This document shows positions 23,996-32,696 of a DNA stretch of 64,000 nucleotides, in pieces. Made by a program: the position numbers and the translations under genes. The first letter of the stretch is position 1. Each line of letters begins with the position of its first letter. Origin of the DNA: JAGVSZ01 sp035456405 (GTDB lineage: Bacteria > Pseudomonadota > Gammaproteobacteria > Burkholderiales > SG8-39); NCBI GenBank assembly GCA_035456405.1, contig DATIDG010000094.1, positions 1-64,000 on the forward strand. Reading direction: 5' to 3'. The notes beneath the pieces were generated by a model. That model saw only the letters and a list, made by a program, of their open reading frames with translations, ran no database searches and was not told the origin of the DNA.

Positions 23996-24795
23996 GAGGG
24001 TTTGGCGTCGGCGACCCAGCTGGGCTTGCGCTTCTCGAGGAACGACCGGATCCCTTCCTTGCCCTCGTCGGACGCGCGGGCGGTCGCGATCCGGGTCGCG
24101 GTATCGCCGATCAGGTCGTCGTCGATCGCGCGGCCGGCGACGGCACGAATCAGCTCCTTTGTCGCCGCATGCGCGGCCGGGCCGCCGGAAACGAGATGCC
24201 CGAGGATCACGTTGACCGTCCCGTCGAGCTCCTCGTCCACGGCGATCTCCTGCACGAAGCCGATGCGGTAGGCCTCGGCGGCGGTGAAGCGCTCCGCCGT
24301 GAGCATGTAGCGGTATGCCGCGCGGGCGCCCATCGCGGCGAGGACGTACGGGCTGATGGTCGCCGGGATCAGCCCCAGCTTTACTTCCGAGAGGCAGAAC
24401 TCGGCGCCGTGCGCGGCGACCGCGATGTCGCACGCGGCAACGAGGCCCATGCCGCCGGCGAAGGCCGGCCCGTGCACGCGCGCGACGGTCGGCTTCCTCA
24501 TCGCATAGAGCGCGTTCAGCATGCGCGCCAGCCCGAGCGCGTCCGCGTGGTTCTGCTCGAAGCTGAACCCCGACATGCGCTTCATCCAGTTCAGGTCCGC
24601 GCCCGCGCAGAAGGCGGGCCCGTGGCCGGCGAGCACCATCGCGCGCATCGCGGCGTCGCCGTCGACCGCGCGGAACGCGTCGGTCAGCTCCGCGATCATG
24701 GTCTCGTCGAATGCGTTGCGGACGTCCGGGCGGTTGAGCCAGACGAGCGCGATGCCAGAGGGGTTCTTGTCGAGCTGGATGGTTTCGTAGGTCAT
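23947..24795 (-). CDS. liuC: Methylglutaconyl-CoA hydratase (crotonase family)
   Basis: 282-aa crotonase that hydrates 3-methylglutaconyl-CoA to HMG-CoA. The first oxyanion strand is AFCAGADLNWMKRM and the second AFAGGMGLVAACDI. The glutamate in FCLSEVKLGLIPATISPYV matches methylglutaconyl-CoA hydratases closely. ATG 24795 overlaps the stop of the acyl-CoA dehydrogenase (ATGA). The last 16-19 residues (ending RAQRTQRKAK) are translated from the inserted palindromic repeat and are not part of the crotonase fold, so the original C-terminus was probably near KRKPSWVAD. Confidence 0.9.
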   Translation of the reverse strand: MTYETIQLDKNPSGIALVWLNRPDVRNAFDETMIAELTDAFRAVDGDAAMRAMVLAGHGPAFCAGADLNWMKRMSGFSFEQNHADALGLARMLNALYAMRKPTVARVHGPAFAGGMGLVAACDIAVAAHGAEFCLSEVKLGLIPATISPYVLAAMGARAAYRYMLTAERFTAAEAYRIGFVQEIAVDEELDGTVNVILGHLVSGGPAAHAATKELIRAVAGRAIDDDLIGDTATRIATARASDEGKEGIRSFLEKRKPSWVADAKPSTAKPQRAQRTQRKAK

Positions 24796-25943
24796 GGAGA
24801 GAATCGCTTGGCCACTTCTTCGAGCATCACCTCGGTCGCGCCGCCGCCGATCGCGAGCACGCGGGCGTCGCGGACCAGGCGCTCGATCGGGCTCTCGCGC
24901 ATGTAGCCCATGCCGCCGTGGAACTGCTGGCAGGCGTACATCACCTCGTTCGCCAGCTCGCCGGTCAGCGCCTTGAGCGCCGACACCTCCCGCACGCACT
25001 CGCGGCCCGCGCTCACGAGCCAGGCGCAATGATAGAGGAAAGCCCTTGCCGACTGGACCTTCGCGTCGAGCATTGCGAGGCGCTGCCGGATCACCTGCTT
25101 GTCGAAGAGCGTGGCGCCGAAGGCCGCCCGGTTCGTCACCCAGTCGAGCGTGAGCTTCAGCGCCGTCTGGCAGTGCCCGATCGCCATCGCGCCGAGCGCG
25201 ATCCGCTCGGTCTGAAAGTTGCGCATGATGGCGTAGAAGCCCTGGTTCTCGGCGCCGAGGAGGCTGCCGGCCGGGATGCGGCACGCCTCGAACACGAGCT
25301 CGGCGGTGTCGGACGAGAGCCAGCCCTGCTTCTTCAGCGCGCGGCCCACGCGAAAGCCGGGCGTGCCCTTCTCGACGACGAACATCGAGATGCCGCGCGC
25401 GCCCTTGTTCTCCACGTCGGTGCGCGCCGCGACGAAGTAGAGGTCGCCGTGCACGCCATTGGTGATGAACATCTTGGTGCCGTCCAGCACCCAGGCATCG
25501 CCGTCACGCCGCGCGCGCGTCCGGATCGCCGCGACGTCGGAGCCGGCGTCCGGCTCCGTCACCGCGACCGCGGTCACCAGCTCGCCGGCGATCACCCTGC
25601 GCAGGTACTTGTCGAGCTGCGCCTTCGAGCCGCCGTGGACGAGATGCGGGCTCGCCATGTCCGTGTGCACGAGCACAGTCACGATGAAGCCGCCGAACGT
25701 CGAGCGCGACAGCGCTTCCTGGAACACGACCGAGGTGATCGCGTCGGCGCCGGCGCCCCCGTACTCCGGCGGATACGTGATGCCGAGCAGGCCGAGGGCC
25801 CCGAGCTTGCGGATCACGCTGCGCGGAACGCATCCCTGCTCCTCCCACGCCTCGCCGTGCGGCTCGACCTCCTCGGCGAGGAAGCGCGCGATCGTCGCGC
25901 GTAGCTGCTCATGCTCGGGCGTGATGTAGACGGCGTCCGGCAT
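24792..25943 (-). CDS. Acyl-CoA dehydrogenase in the methylcrotonyl-CoA carboxylase operon
   Basis: 383-aa FAD enzyme forming a C2-C3 double bond in an acyl-CoA. FAD/substrate motifs are VTEPDAGSDVAAIRTRA and KMFITNG, with a helix FQTERIALGAMAIGHC. The C-terminal region has VLAIGGGATEVM in place of the YEGT motif of short- and medium-chain enzymes; the base may be the glutamate of FQTER, as in long-chain/isovaleryl types. ATG 25943 (MPDAVYITPEHEQ) is chosen over an upstream Arg-rich extension that overlaps mccB. True isovaleryl-CoA dehydrogenase is encoded at 54910-56130, so the substrate here may be another branched acyl-CoA. Confidence 0.87.
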   Translation of the reverse strand: MPDAVYITPEHEQLRATIARFLAEEVEPHGEAWEEQGCVPRSVIRKLGALGLLGITYPPEYGGAGADAITSVVFQEALSRSTFGGFIVTVLVHTDMASPHLVHGGSKAQLDKYLRRVIAGELVTAVAVTEPDAGSDVAAIRTRARRDGDAWVLDGTKMFITNGVHGDLYFVAARTDVENKGARGISMFVVEKGTPGFRVGRALKKQGWLSSDTAELVFEACRIPAGSLLGAENQGFYAIMRNFQTERIALGAMAIGHCQTALKLTLDWVTNRAAFGATLFDKQVIRQRLAMLDAKVQSARAFLYHCAWLVSAGRECVREVSALKALTGELANEVMYACQQFHGGMGYMRESPIERLVRDARVLAIGGGATEVMLEEVAKRFSP

Positions 25944-25950
25944 CGCCCGT

Positions 25951-27558
25951 CTACATGCGGAACACGCCGAACTTCGTCTCCTCGACCGGCGCATTAAGGG
26001 CGGCCGACAGGCCGAGCGCGAGCACGCGGCGCGTGTCCTCGGGCGCGATCACGCCGTCGTCCCAGATCCGCGCGGACGCGTAGTACGGGTGGCCCTGGCG
26101 GTCGTACTGCTCGAGGATCGGCTTCTTGAACGCCTCCTCCTCGTCCTTCGACCAGGCTCCGCCCTTCGCCTCGATGGCGTCGCGGCGCACGGTGGCGAGC
26201 ACGCTCGCCGCCTGCTGGCCGCCCATCACGCTGACGCGCGCGTTCGGCCACATCCAGAGGAAGCGCGGGCTGTAGGCGCGCCCGCACATGCCGTAGTTGC
26301 CGGCGCCGTACGAGCCGCCAATGATCACGGTGAACTTCGGCACCCTGGCCGTCGACACGGCGGTCACCATCTTCGCACCGTCCTTCGCGATGCCGCTCGC
26401 CTCGTACTTCTTGCCGACCATGAAGCCGGTGATGTTCTGCAGGAAGAGAAGCGGGATGCCGCGCTGGCCGCAGAGCTCGATGAAGTGCGCCGCCTTCATC
26501 GCCGACTCCGAGAAGAGGATCCCGTTGTTCGCGACGATGCCGACCGGGTAGCCCCAGACGCGCGCGAAGCCAGTGACGAGGGTCGTGCCGTAGTTCTGCT
26601 TGAACTCGTCGAGCTCGGAGCCGTCGACGATGCGCGCGATCACTTCGCGCACGTCGTAGGGCTTGCGGATGTCCGCAGAGATGATTCCGCCGATCTCGTC
26701 GGGCGGGTAGAGCGGTTCGCGCGGTTCGGTCACCGTCGTGCCCACCCGCTTCGAGCGGTTGAAGTTCCTCACGATGCGCCGGGCGATGGCGAGCGCATGG
26801 TGGTCGTTGATTGCGTAGTGATCGGCGACCCCGGACTGGCGGGTGTGCACATCGGCCCCACCCAGCTCCTCCGGCGACACGACCTCGCCGGTCGCCGCTT
26901 TCACGAGCGGCGGGCCGCCGAGGAAGATCGTGCCCTGCCCCTTGACGATGACCGCCTCGTCGGACATCGCCGGCACGTAGGCGCCGCCGGCGGTGCACGA
27001 GCCCATCACCGCGGCGATCTGCGGGATGCCGGCCGCCGACATGTTGGCCTGGTTGTAGAAGATGCGGCCGAAGTGGTCGCGGTCGGGGAACACCTCGTCC
27101 CAGGTCGGCAGGTTCGCGCCGCCCGAGTCCACGAGGTAGATGCACGGCAGCCGGTTCTGCGCCGCGATCTCCTGGGCGCGAACGTGCTTCTTGACCGTCA
27201 TCGGGAAGTAGGTGCCGCCCTTGACGGTCGCGTCGTTGGCGACGATCACGCATTCGTGGCCCGCGATGCGCCCGATGCCGGTGATGATCCCGGCGCCCGG
27301 GGCCTCGTCGCTGTACATCCCGTACGCGGCGAGCTGGGAGAGCTCCAGGAACGGGGACCCGGGATCGAGCAGCGCCCGGACCCGCTCGCGCGGCAGGAGC
27401 TTCCCGCGGGCGACGTGCCGGGCGCGCGAACTCTCGTCGCCGCCGAGCGCGATGCGTTCGACCTTCTTGCGCAGGTCGGTGACGAGCGCACCCATCGCCG
27501 CGGCGTTCGCGCGGAACTCCTCGGAGCGGGGATTGATTGCGGTGCGCAGCGCGGCCAT
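25951..27558 (-). CDS. mccB: Methylcrotonyl-CoA carboxylase carboxyltransferase beta subunit
   Basis: 535-aa carboxyltransferase subunit, exactly the usual length of MccB. Clear family segments are ARGKLLPRERVRALLDPG, IVANDATVKGGTYFP, GGANLPTWDEVFPDRDHFGR and the C-terminal VEETKFGVFRM. Together with MccA it carboxylates 3-methylcrotonyl-CoA. It is the first gene of the minus-strand leucine operon and diverges from the RibD-like gene across 144 bases. The acyl-CoA dehydrogenase ATG follows 7 bases after this stop. Confidence 0.95.
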   Translation of the reverse strand: MAALRTAINPRSEEFRANAAAMGALVTDLRKKVERIALGGDESSRARHVARGKLLPRERVRALLDPGSPFLELSQLAAYGMYSDEAPGAGIITGIGRIAGHECVIVANDATVKGGTYFPMTVKKHVRAQEIAAQNRLPCIYLVDSGGANLPTWDEVFPDRDHFGRIFYNQANMSAAGIPQIAAVMGSCTAGGAYVPAMSDEAVIVKGQGTIFLGGPPLVKAATGEVVSPEELGGADVHTRQSGVADHYAINDHHALAIARRIVRNFNRSKRVGTTVTEPREPLYPPDEIGGIISADIRKPYDVREVIARIVDGSELDEFKQNYGTTLVTGFARVWGYPVGIVANNGILFSESAMKAAHFIELCGQRGIPLLFLQNITGFMVGKKYEASGIAKDGAKMVTAVSTARVPKFTVIIGGSYGAGNYGMCGRAYSPRFLWMWPNARVSVMGGQQAASVLATVRRDAIEAKGGAWSKDEEEAFKKPILEQYDRQGHPYYASARIWDDGVIAPEDTRRVLALGLSAALNAPVEETKFGVFRM

Positions 27559-27702
27559 TGTCGGAGGCAGCGGATCGTGGGAGGCAGGCGATTCTAGCAG
27601 CGGCGCCGGGCAGCACGCCGGCCCGTCCCGACCTATACTCGGCGTGCGCCGCGTCCGCGTCGCGGCAGTCGGTTCCCGGTCTCGTCCCCAATGGAGCAGG
27701 TC

Positions 27703-28641
27703 ATGCAGCCCGCCGATCGCGCCTGGAGCGCGCTGCTCGCGGCGTCGCGCGTCGCGCGCAACGGCCTCGACCGCGGCCGGCCAGCGTCGTTCGCGCCCGA
27801 CGGTTCCGGCGGCTTGCGCGAGGTGGCGTCCGGCGCGACCGATGCTACGCTCGCGTGGCGCCCCGGCTCCGGCTGGGCGGCGGCAAGCGGATCGGACGAC
27901 GGCGCGGACGCGAGCTTCGCGCTCTACCTCCCGGCATGCGCCGCCGGTCCGGGCCGGCCGTTCACTCTCGGGCATCTGGGACAGAGCCTCGACGGCTACG
28001 TGGCCACGCAGACCGGCGACTCGCGCTTCGTCACCGGGACGCAGAACATCGTCCACTTGCACCGGCTGCGTGCGCTCTGCGATGCGGTGGTGGTCGGGGC
28101 CGGCACCGTCGCGGGCGACGACCCCCGGCTGACGACGCGCCTCGTCTCCGGCCCCAACCCCCTGCGTGTGGTGCTCGATCCGCGGCGGCGGCTGCCCGCG
28201 CACCACCAGGTGTTCGCCGACGGCGCGGCCGCCACGCTGCTCGTCTGCGAGTCTGCACGCGTGCAGCCCGGCGAGCGCTTCGGCTGCGCCGAGGTCGCCG
28301 GCGCGCCGAGCCGCGACGGCCGTTTCGATCTTCGCGCGGTGCTCGCGCTGCTGCATCGACGCGGCTGTCATGCGGTGTTCGTGGAAGGCGGTGGCGTGAC
28401 GGTGTCGCGGTTCCTCGAGGCCGGCCTTCTCGATCGGCTGCACGTCGCGATCGCGCCGCTCGTCATCGGGCACGGGCGGCCGGGGCTGCAGTTGCCGCCG
28501 GTCGCGCGGCTGCAGGACGGCCTCCGCCCCGCGCACCGTGTGTTCCGCATGGGCGGGGACGTGCTGTTCGACTGCGACCTGCGGGCCGGCGGCCCGACTG
28601 CCGACGGATCGGCGGCGTCGCCGCTGGCGCGGATTCACTGA
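27703..28641 (+). CDS. RibD C-terminal (DHFR-like) reductase family protein
   Basis: 312 aa. Residues about 85-305 form a RibD-type reductase domain with LGQSLDGYVATQTGDSRF, VGAGTVAGDDPRLTTRL and VFVEGGGVTVSRFLEAGLLD. The N-terminal 85 residues have no deaminase zinc motif, so this is not a bifunctional RibD. The family reduces pyrimidine- or pterin-like substrates with NADPH. ATG 27703 is preferred because GGAG precedes it; ATG 27691 is possible. A TATACT box is at 27634-27639. It starts the unusual pterin-synthase-like/glycosyltransferase locus, and its 3' end overlaps the convergent methyltransferase by 7 bases. Confidence 0.83.
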   Translation: MQPADRAWSALLAASRVARNGLDRGRPASFAPDGSGGLREVASGATDATLAWRPGSGWAAASGSDDGADASFALYLPACAAGPGRPFTLGHLGQSLDGYVATQTGDSRFVTGTQNIVHLHRLRALCDAVVVGAGTVAGDDPRLTTRLVSGPNPLRVVLDPRRRLPAHHQVFADGAAATLLVCESARVQPGERFGCAEVAGAPSRDGRFDLRAVLALLHRRGCHAVFVEGGGVTVSRFLEAGLLDRLHVAIAPLVIGHGRPGLQLPPVARLQDGLRPAHRVFRMGGDVLFDCDLRAGGPTADGSAASPLARIH

Positions 28642-29435
28642 CGCTGAAGCTTACCCGCCAGATCGATGTGACCGACGCGGAGCCGCGACGCGCCGGTGGC
28701 GAGGTGCTCGTGTCGCCGCTGCCGCCAGTCTTCGAGCGCTGGCGCTTCCCGGGGTGCGATCTCGACCGCGGCGGCGACCCAGCCGTCGACGAGCGCCGCC
28801 TGCAGCGCGCGCGTCGCGGTTCCTAGCTCCCAGTCGCTGCGCGCGCTGCGCATCCGGTAGCCCAGCCCTGCGAAGATGCGCCCGGCTTCGGTGGTGGCGG
28901 CCGGCCCAAGTGCGGGTCCGAAGCCCTTGTCGGTCCGCTGATGCAGGTTCACGAGCTCGCACATGCGCGCGTCACCGTCTATCGCCGGCGACCACTCGAT
29001 GCGTCCGTCGTAGGTGAGCGCGAACAGGACGTCCGCTCGCACCGCGGCGCACCGCGTCGCGAGTCTTGCCAGCCACGATGCGGAAACGAGATCGAGCAGC
29101 GCCGCCGCCGTCACGAGGTCGCGCCCGTCCAGCGGCAGGGCCTCGAGGTCCTGCGCCAGATCGAGCAACAGCGTCCGCACCTGGACCCCTGCGGGCGCGG
29201 CGCGCGCCGCCAGCTCGCCGAGCAGCACCGGATCGGAATCGACCGCGAGCCAATCCTGTGGGCTGCCGAGGCGCGGCGCGAGATAGCGCAGGTTGGCGCC
29301 GGTACCCGCGCCGAGGTCGACGACGCTGCGCGTCGCACCGGCGCGCGCGACGAACGGATCGACGAGCATCCCTGCGCGCGCTGCCGCATCGGCGGGTTCG
29401 CGCAGCGCGAGCCAGTCAGTCGTGAAGCTGCTCAA
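28635..29435 (-). CDS. Class I SAM-dependent methyltransferase
   Basis: 266-aa methyltransferase with motif I SVVDLGAGTGANLRYLAP, an acidic VDSDPVLL and LVTAAALLDLVS. The C-terminal half lacks a recognisable target domain. The gene overlaps the end of the glycosyltransferase by 20 bases and is probably translated by coupling to it. It converges with the RibD-like gene. Its likely role is methylating a small-molecule intermediate of the surrounding locus; the acceptor is unknown. Confidence 0.82.
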   Translation of the reverse strand: MSSFTTDWLALREPADAAARAGMLVDPFVARAGATRSVVDLGAGTGANLRYLAPRLGSPQDWLAVDSDPVLLGELAARAAPAGVQVRTLLLDLAQDLEALPLDGRDLVTAAALLDLVSASWLARLATRCAAVRADVLFALTYDGRIEWSPAIDGDARMCELVNLHQRTDKGFGPALGPAATTEAGRIFAGLGYRMRSARSDWELGTATRALQAALVDGWVAAAVEIAPREAPALEDWRQRRHEHLATGASRLRVGHIDLAGKLQRQ

Positions 29436-30486
29436 GGTTCGCGGGTTCGGTCATGAGCGTGGCGGCGAGACGCGCGCACGCCGCGTCCCATCCGGGCAAT
29501 CGCGCGCGCGCGCGGCGGGCGCCCTCGGCGAGCCGGGCGCGCAGCGCGGCATCGTCGAGCACGCGGGCGAGCGCATCGCGCAGCGCCGCCGGATCGCCGG
29601 GTGGAACGAGCAGGCCCGCGTCCGGGGGGACCGTCTCCGGCACGGCGCCCGCACGCGTGCTCACGACCGGCACGCCACGCGCGAGCGCCTCCGCGAGCGC
29701 CATGCCGTAACCCTCGTGGAAGGTCGGGAGGACGAACACGTCGGCATGCGCGTAGCACGCGTCGAGCGTCGCGCGATCGACTGCGCCGCGGATCGTGACC
29801 CGGTCCGTGAGCCCGAGCGCGGCGATGCGGTGCTCCAGCGCAGCCACGGTCTGCGGGCTCCGCCCGAGGCTGCCGACGCAGGTGAGGCGCCAGTCGCGAT
29901 CCGCGAGCCCGGACAAGGCGTCGATGAGCACCGCATGCCCCTTGCGCGGCACGACGGCGGCGACGCACAGCAGCGCGACGCCCGGTCCGTCCGAGCCCGC
30001 CGCGAGCGGCGCCGGATCGATGCCCGGCTCGATCACGGCGATGCGCTCCGGCGGTACGCCGTAGCAGGCGAGCCCGCGCGCGGTGGTGCCGCTGGTCGTG
30101 ACGACGAACCGCACGGCCGCCAGCGCCTGCGCTTCCGAGCGTCGCAGCGCCTCCGCGCGGCCCGGCTCGAGGCCGGTCTCATCCGCGAGCGGATGGTGCA
30201 CGAGCGCAACGAGACGCAGCCGCCGCGCTTCGGCCGCTGCGACCTCGGGGAGGACGCCGAGCGCGAGCCCGTCGACGAGCACCGTCGCGCCGTCGGGAAG
30301 GCGCGCGAATGCGTCGCGCGCGGCCGCGCGCGACGCCGGCGTCGGCGCCGGGAAGCTCGCGTCGAGCGCGTGGACGGTTACCGCCCAACCCAGGGCGCGC
30401 AGGCCCGCGACGATGCGACGGTCGTACTCGTACCCGCCGGTGGGCGTCGCCGGGTCACCAGGCAGGACAAGCGCGAGCGTGTGCAT
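29416..30486 (-). CDS. Glycosyltransferase family 4 (GT-B)
   Basis: 356-aa retaining glycosyltransferase. The N-terminal Rossmann domain (GDPATPTGGYEYDRRIVAGL) and C-terminal domain are visible, with donor-site segments AAVVPRKGHAVLIDAL and the E-x7-E motif HEGYGMALAEALARGVPVVS. The sugar donor and acceptor cannot be predicted. It begins one base after the pterin-synthase-like stop on the same strand and overlaps the methyltransferase by 20 bases, so the three genes form one translational unit. It could glycosylate a pterin-like or lipid product. Confidence 0.87.
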   Translation of the reverse strand: MHTLALVLPGDPATPTGGYEYDRRIVAGLRALGWAVTVHALDASFPAPTPASRAAARDAFARLPDGATVLVDGLALGVLPEVAAAEARRLRLVALVHHPLADETGLEPGRAEALRRSEAQALAAVRFVVTTSGTTARGLACYGVPPERIAVIEPGIDPAPLAAGSDGPGVALLCVAAVVPRKGHAVLIDALSGLADRDWRLTCVGSLGRSPQTVAALEHRIAALGLTDRVTIRGAVDRATLDACYAHADVFVLPTFHEGYGMALAEALARGVPVVSTRAGAVPETVPPDAGLLVPPGDPAALRDALARVLDDAALRARLAEGARRARARLPGWDAACARLAATLMTEPANLEQLHD

Positions 30487-30487
30487 C

Positions 30488-30892
30488 TCACGGAGCGAGA
30501 TCGCTCTCGTACGCAGCCCATGCCGCGTGCGATTCGTGCAGCGTGACTTTCATGCGGGCCAGGCCGCGCGCGGCGTCGCCGAGCGACCCGGCGCGGATCG
30601 CCGCGTTCATCCGGTCGAACACGACGCGGGCGAGAAACTCGGTCGTCGTGTTCTTGCCCGCGAACTCCGGCACCTCGTCGAGGTTGCGATAGTTGAGCCC
30701 GTCGAGCAGCGCGCGCAGTGCGGCCGCGGCGCGGCCGATGTCGACCACGAGGCCGTCGACGTCGAGCGCCGTCCGTCCGAACTCGACGTCGACGACATAG
30801 GTTGCGCCGTGCAGGCGCCGGGCTGGTCCGAACACCTCGCCGCGGAAGCTGTGGGCGACCATGAAGTGGTCGCGGACGCACACGGTGTACAT
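30488..30892 (-). CDS. Aberrant 6-pyruvoyl-tetrahydropterin synthase / QueD-family protein
   Basis: 134-aa protein of the PTPS/QueD T-fold. Family positions are recognisable in DHFMVAHSFRGEVFG, LHGATYVVDVEFG, VVDIGRAA, LNYRNLDEVPEF, TTTEFLARVVFDRM and LHESHAAWAAYES. Canonical enzymes have a catalytic cysteine before HGHNY and three zinc histidines; here the sequence is RRLHGATY, so the cysteine and one histidine of HxH are missing, while the glutamate of LHES remains. ATG 30892 is chosen because upstream codons are low-complexity. It is likely a divergent enzyme of unknown reaction. It is 10 bases from the dehydrogenase stop. Confidence 0.8.
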   Translation of the reverse strand: MYTVCVRDHFMVAHSFRGEVFGPARRLHGATYVVDVEFGRTALDVDGLVVDIGRAAAALRALLDGLNYRNLDEVPEFAGKNTTTEFLARVVFDRMNAAIRAGSLGDAARGLARMKVTLHESHAAWAAYESDLAP

Positions 30893-30902
30893 GGGTTTCC
30901 GC

Positions 30903-31880
30903 TCAGTCGTAGACGATGCGATGGCAGATCGTGTCGCCGGGGTCGGTCGCGAGCCGTGCCATGGCCTGCGGCAGGTCGTCGAACCGGTCCTCGCCGGTGA
31001 CGAGTACGTCGAGCGCGGCATCGTCGAGGAGCCGCAGCGCCAGTTCGAGCCGCCGTGCGTGCGTCCACCGCGCGCGCTGCGCGGCGGCGACGGAGCCGAC
31101 CTGCGAGGACTTGAGTGTCAGCCGCTGCGCGTGAAAGCGCTCGCCGAGGGGAAGCGCGATGCTGCGCGTGCCGAACCAGCTCAGCTCGACCACCGTCGCC
31201 TCGAAGCCGGCGAGCTCGAGCGCGAGGCGCGCGCCCTCCGCCGTGCCGCTCGCGTGGATCACGAGGTCGACCCCCGTGCGCGCGCGGTCCGGGGCGGCGA
31301 AGCCGATGCCCAGCGCGCCGGCGACCGTCGCGCGGCGCGGGTTCAAGTCGACGAGCTCAACCTCGCAGCCGGGCACGCGCCCGGCGAGCCGGGCGACGAG
31401 GCAGCCGAGCGCACCCGCGCCGACGACGGCGACGCGATCGCCGAGCCGCAGGTCCGCGTCCCAGAGACCGTTGATCGCAGTTTCGAGGTTGGCCGCGAGG
31501 ATCGCGCGCGCGGCGGGCACCGCTTCGGGCAGCGGGAGGGCCGCCGCCGCCGGCACCACGTAGCGCGTCTGGTGCGGATGGAGGCAGAAAACGCGGCGGC
31601 CGCGCAGCGCAGGGGGACCTTCCTCGACCTCGCCGACGCTGCTGTAGCCGTACTTGACCGGCGCCGGGAACTCGCCCGACTGGAAGGGGGCGCGCATGCG
31701 CGCGTACTCGCCGGGCGGCACCTCGCCGCGGAAGACGAGCGCTTCGGTACCCCGGCTGATGCCGCTGTAGAGTGCGCGGACGCGCACTTCGTCGGGGCCG
31801 CATCGGCCGAGCGGCGCGCTGCGTATCTCACCGTTGAGAGGGCCGGTGATCCAGAAGGCGCGGGCGTCGGCGGCGGACAC
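30903..31880 (-). CDS. Zinc-type alcohol dehydrogenase-like oxidoreductase (MDR family)
   Basis: 325 aa from GTG 31880 (no ATG is available; a TTG at 31940 would add 20 residues). GroES-like N-terminal domain with YSGISRGTEALVFRGEVP and KYGYSSVGEV, then a Rossmann domain with VAVVGAGALGCLVARLAG and VDLVIHASG. The usual four-cysteine structural zinc site is absent. Similar proteins occur next to PTPS-like genes, so it may reduce or oxidise the product of that enzyme. It starts about 72 bases from the divergent CDP-alcohol phosphatidyltransferase gene and shares a promoter region with it. Confidence 0.8.
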   Translation of the reverse strand: MSAADARAFWITGPLNGEIRSAPLGRCGPDEVRVRALYSGISRGTEALVFRGEVPPGEYARMRAPFQSGEFPAPVKYGYSSVGEVEEGPPALRGRRVFCLHPHQTRYVVPAAAALPLPEAVPAARAILAANLETAINGLWDADLRLGDRVAVVGAGALGCLVARLAGRVPGCEVELVDLNPRRATVAGALGIGFAAPDRARTGVDLVIHASGTAEGARLALELAGFEATVVELSWFGTRSIALPLGERFHAQRLTLKSSQVGSVAAAQRARWTHARRLELALRLLDDAALDVLVTGEDRFDDLPQAMARLATDPGDTICHRIVYD

Positions 31881-31952
31881 GGAGCTGGGTACGGGCGGGA
31901 CGTCGATCGGGACATTCCGCCCGACGCCGTAGACAGTCAAGGATACTAGGCA

Positions 31953-32696
31953 ATGCCGATCGACAGCGCAGTCTCGGACCAACGAGGAAGGCTTCTGAGG
32001 GGCGCCCTGGCGGGAATGGGCATCGCCCTTGCTGCGGTAGGGCTGTGCGCCGTCGCGGCGACCGAGGCATTGGCTGTCGGGCCGACGTATGCGCCGAAGG
32101 CGGTCGCGGGCTTTGCCGTCGTGGCCGCGTTGATCGTCGCGACGCTGCCCGGGCACCATCCTTTTGCGCGCTTCGGATGGGCGAACAACGTGACGCTGGC
32201 GCGGGCGGCGCTGGTCGCGCTGCTCGCCGCGCTGCTCGGCGAGGGCGAAGCGCCGCGGATCATGGCCTTCGCCGCCGCGATCGGCGGCGCTGCGGTCGCG
32301 TTCGATTTCGTCGATGGGAGGCTCGCGCGCGCAACCGGTCTCGCGAGTGCCTTCGGCGCACGGTTCGACATGGAGACGGATGCGGCGCTGGTCATGGTGC
32401 TGGCCCTGCTCGCATGGCAGTCCGGCCGCGTCGGGCCGTGGGTGCTCGCGTCGGGACTGCTGCGCTACGCGTTCGTGGCTGCCGGCCGGTGCTGGCCGTG
32501 GCTGCGGCGCCCGCTCGCACCGAGCTTCCGGCGCAAGGCCGCGGCCGCGGTGCAGATGATCGCGCTGGTCGTCGTGCTCGTGCCCGGCGTGCCGCGGCTG
32601 GCCGGCACGATCGTCGCGGCCGTCGCGCTCGCATTCCTGTGCTACTCCTTCCTCGCCGACACGCTATGGCTCCACGATCACGCGGAGGATCTGTGA
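31953..32696 (+). CDS. CDP-alcohol phosphatidyltransferase
   Basis: 247-aa integral membrane enzyme with the complete CDP-alcohol phosphotransferase signature: DFVDGRLAR, eight residues, G, three, D, three, D (about residues 113-137). About six hydrophobic segments surround it. The reaction is displacement of CMP from a CDP-linked lipid or alcohol by an alcohol acceptor in the inner membrane. The neighbourhood (glycosyltransferase, sulfatase-fold enzyme) points to a phospho-conjugate lipid rather than housekeeping PgsA. The stop overlaps the next gene's GTG (GTGA). Confidence 0.9.
   Translation: MPIDSAVSDQRGRLLRGALAGMGIALAAVGLCAVAATEALAVGPTYAPKAVAGFAVVAALIVATLPGHHPFARFGWANNVTLARAALVALLAALLGEGEAPRIMAFAAAIGGAAVAFDFVDGRLARATGLASAFGARFDMETDAALVMVLALLAWQSGRVGPWVLASGLLRYAFVAAGRCWPWLRRPLAPSFRRKAAAAVQMIALVVVLVPGVPRLAGTIVAAVALAFLCYSFLADTLWLHDHAEDL

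Noticed and set aside
27703..28641. Riboflavin biosynthesis (RibD)
   Set aside because: The deaminase domain and its zinc motif are missing and no rib genes are adjacent; only the reductase fold is shared.
30488..30892. Queuosine biosynthesis (QueD)
   Set aside because: No queC, queE or queF gene is near and the catalytic cysteine and HxH are missing, so a QueD role is not supported.
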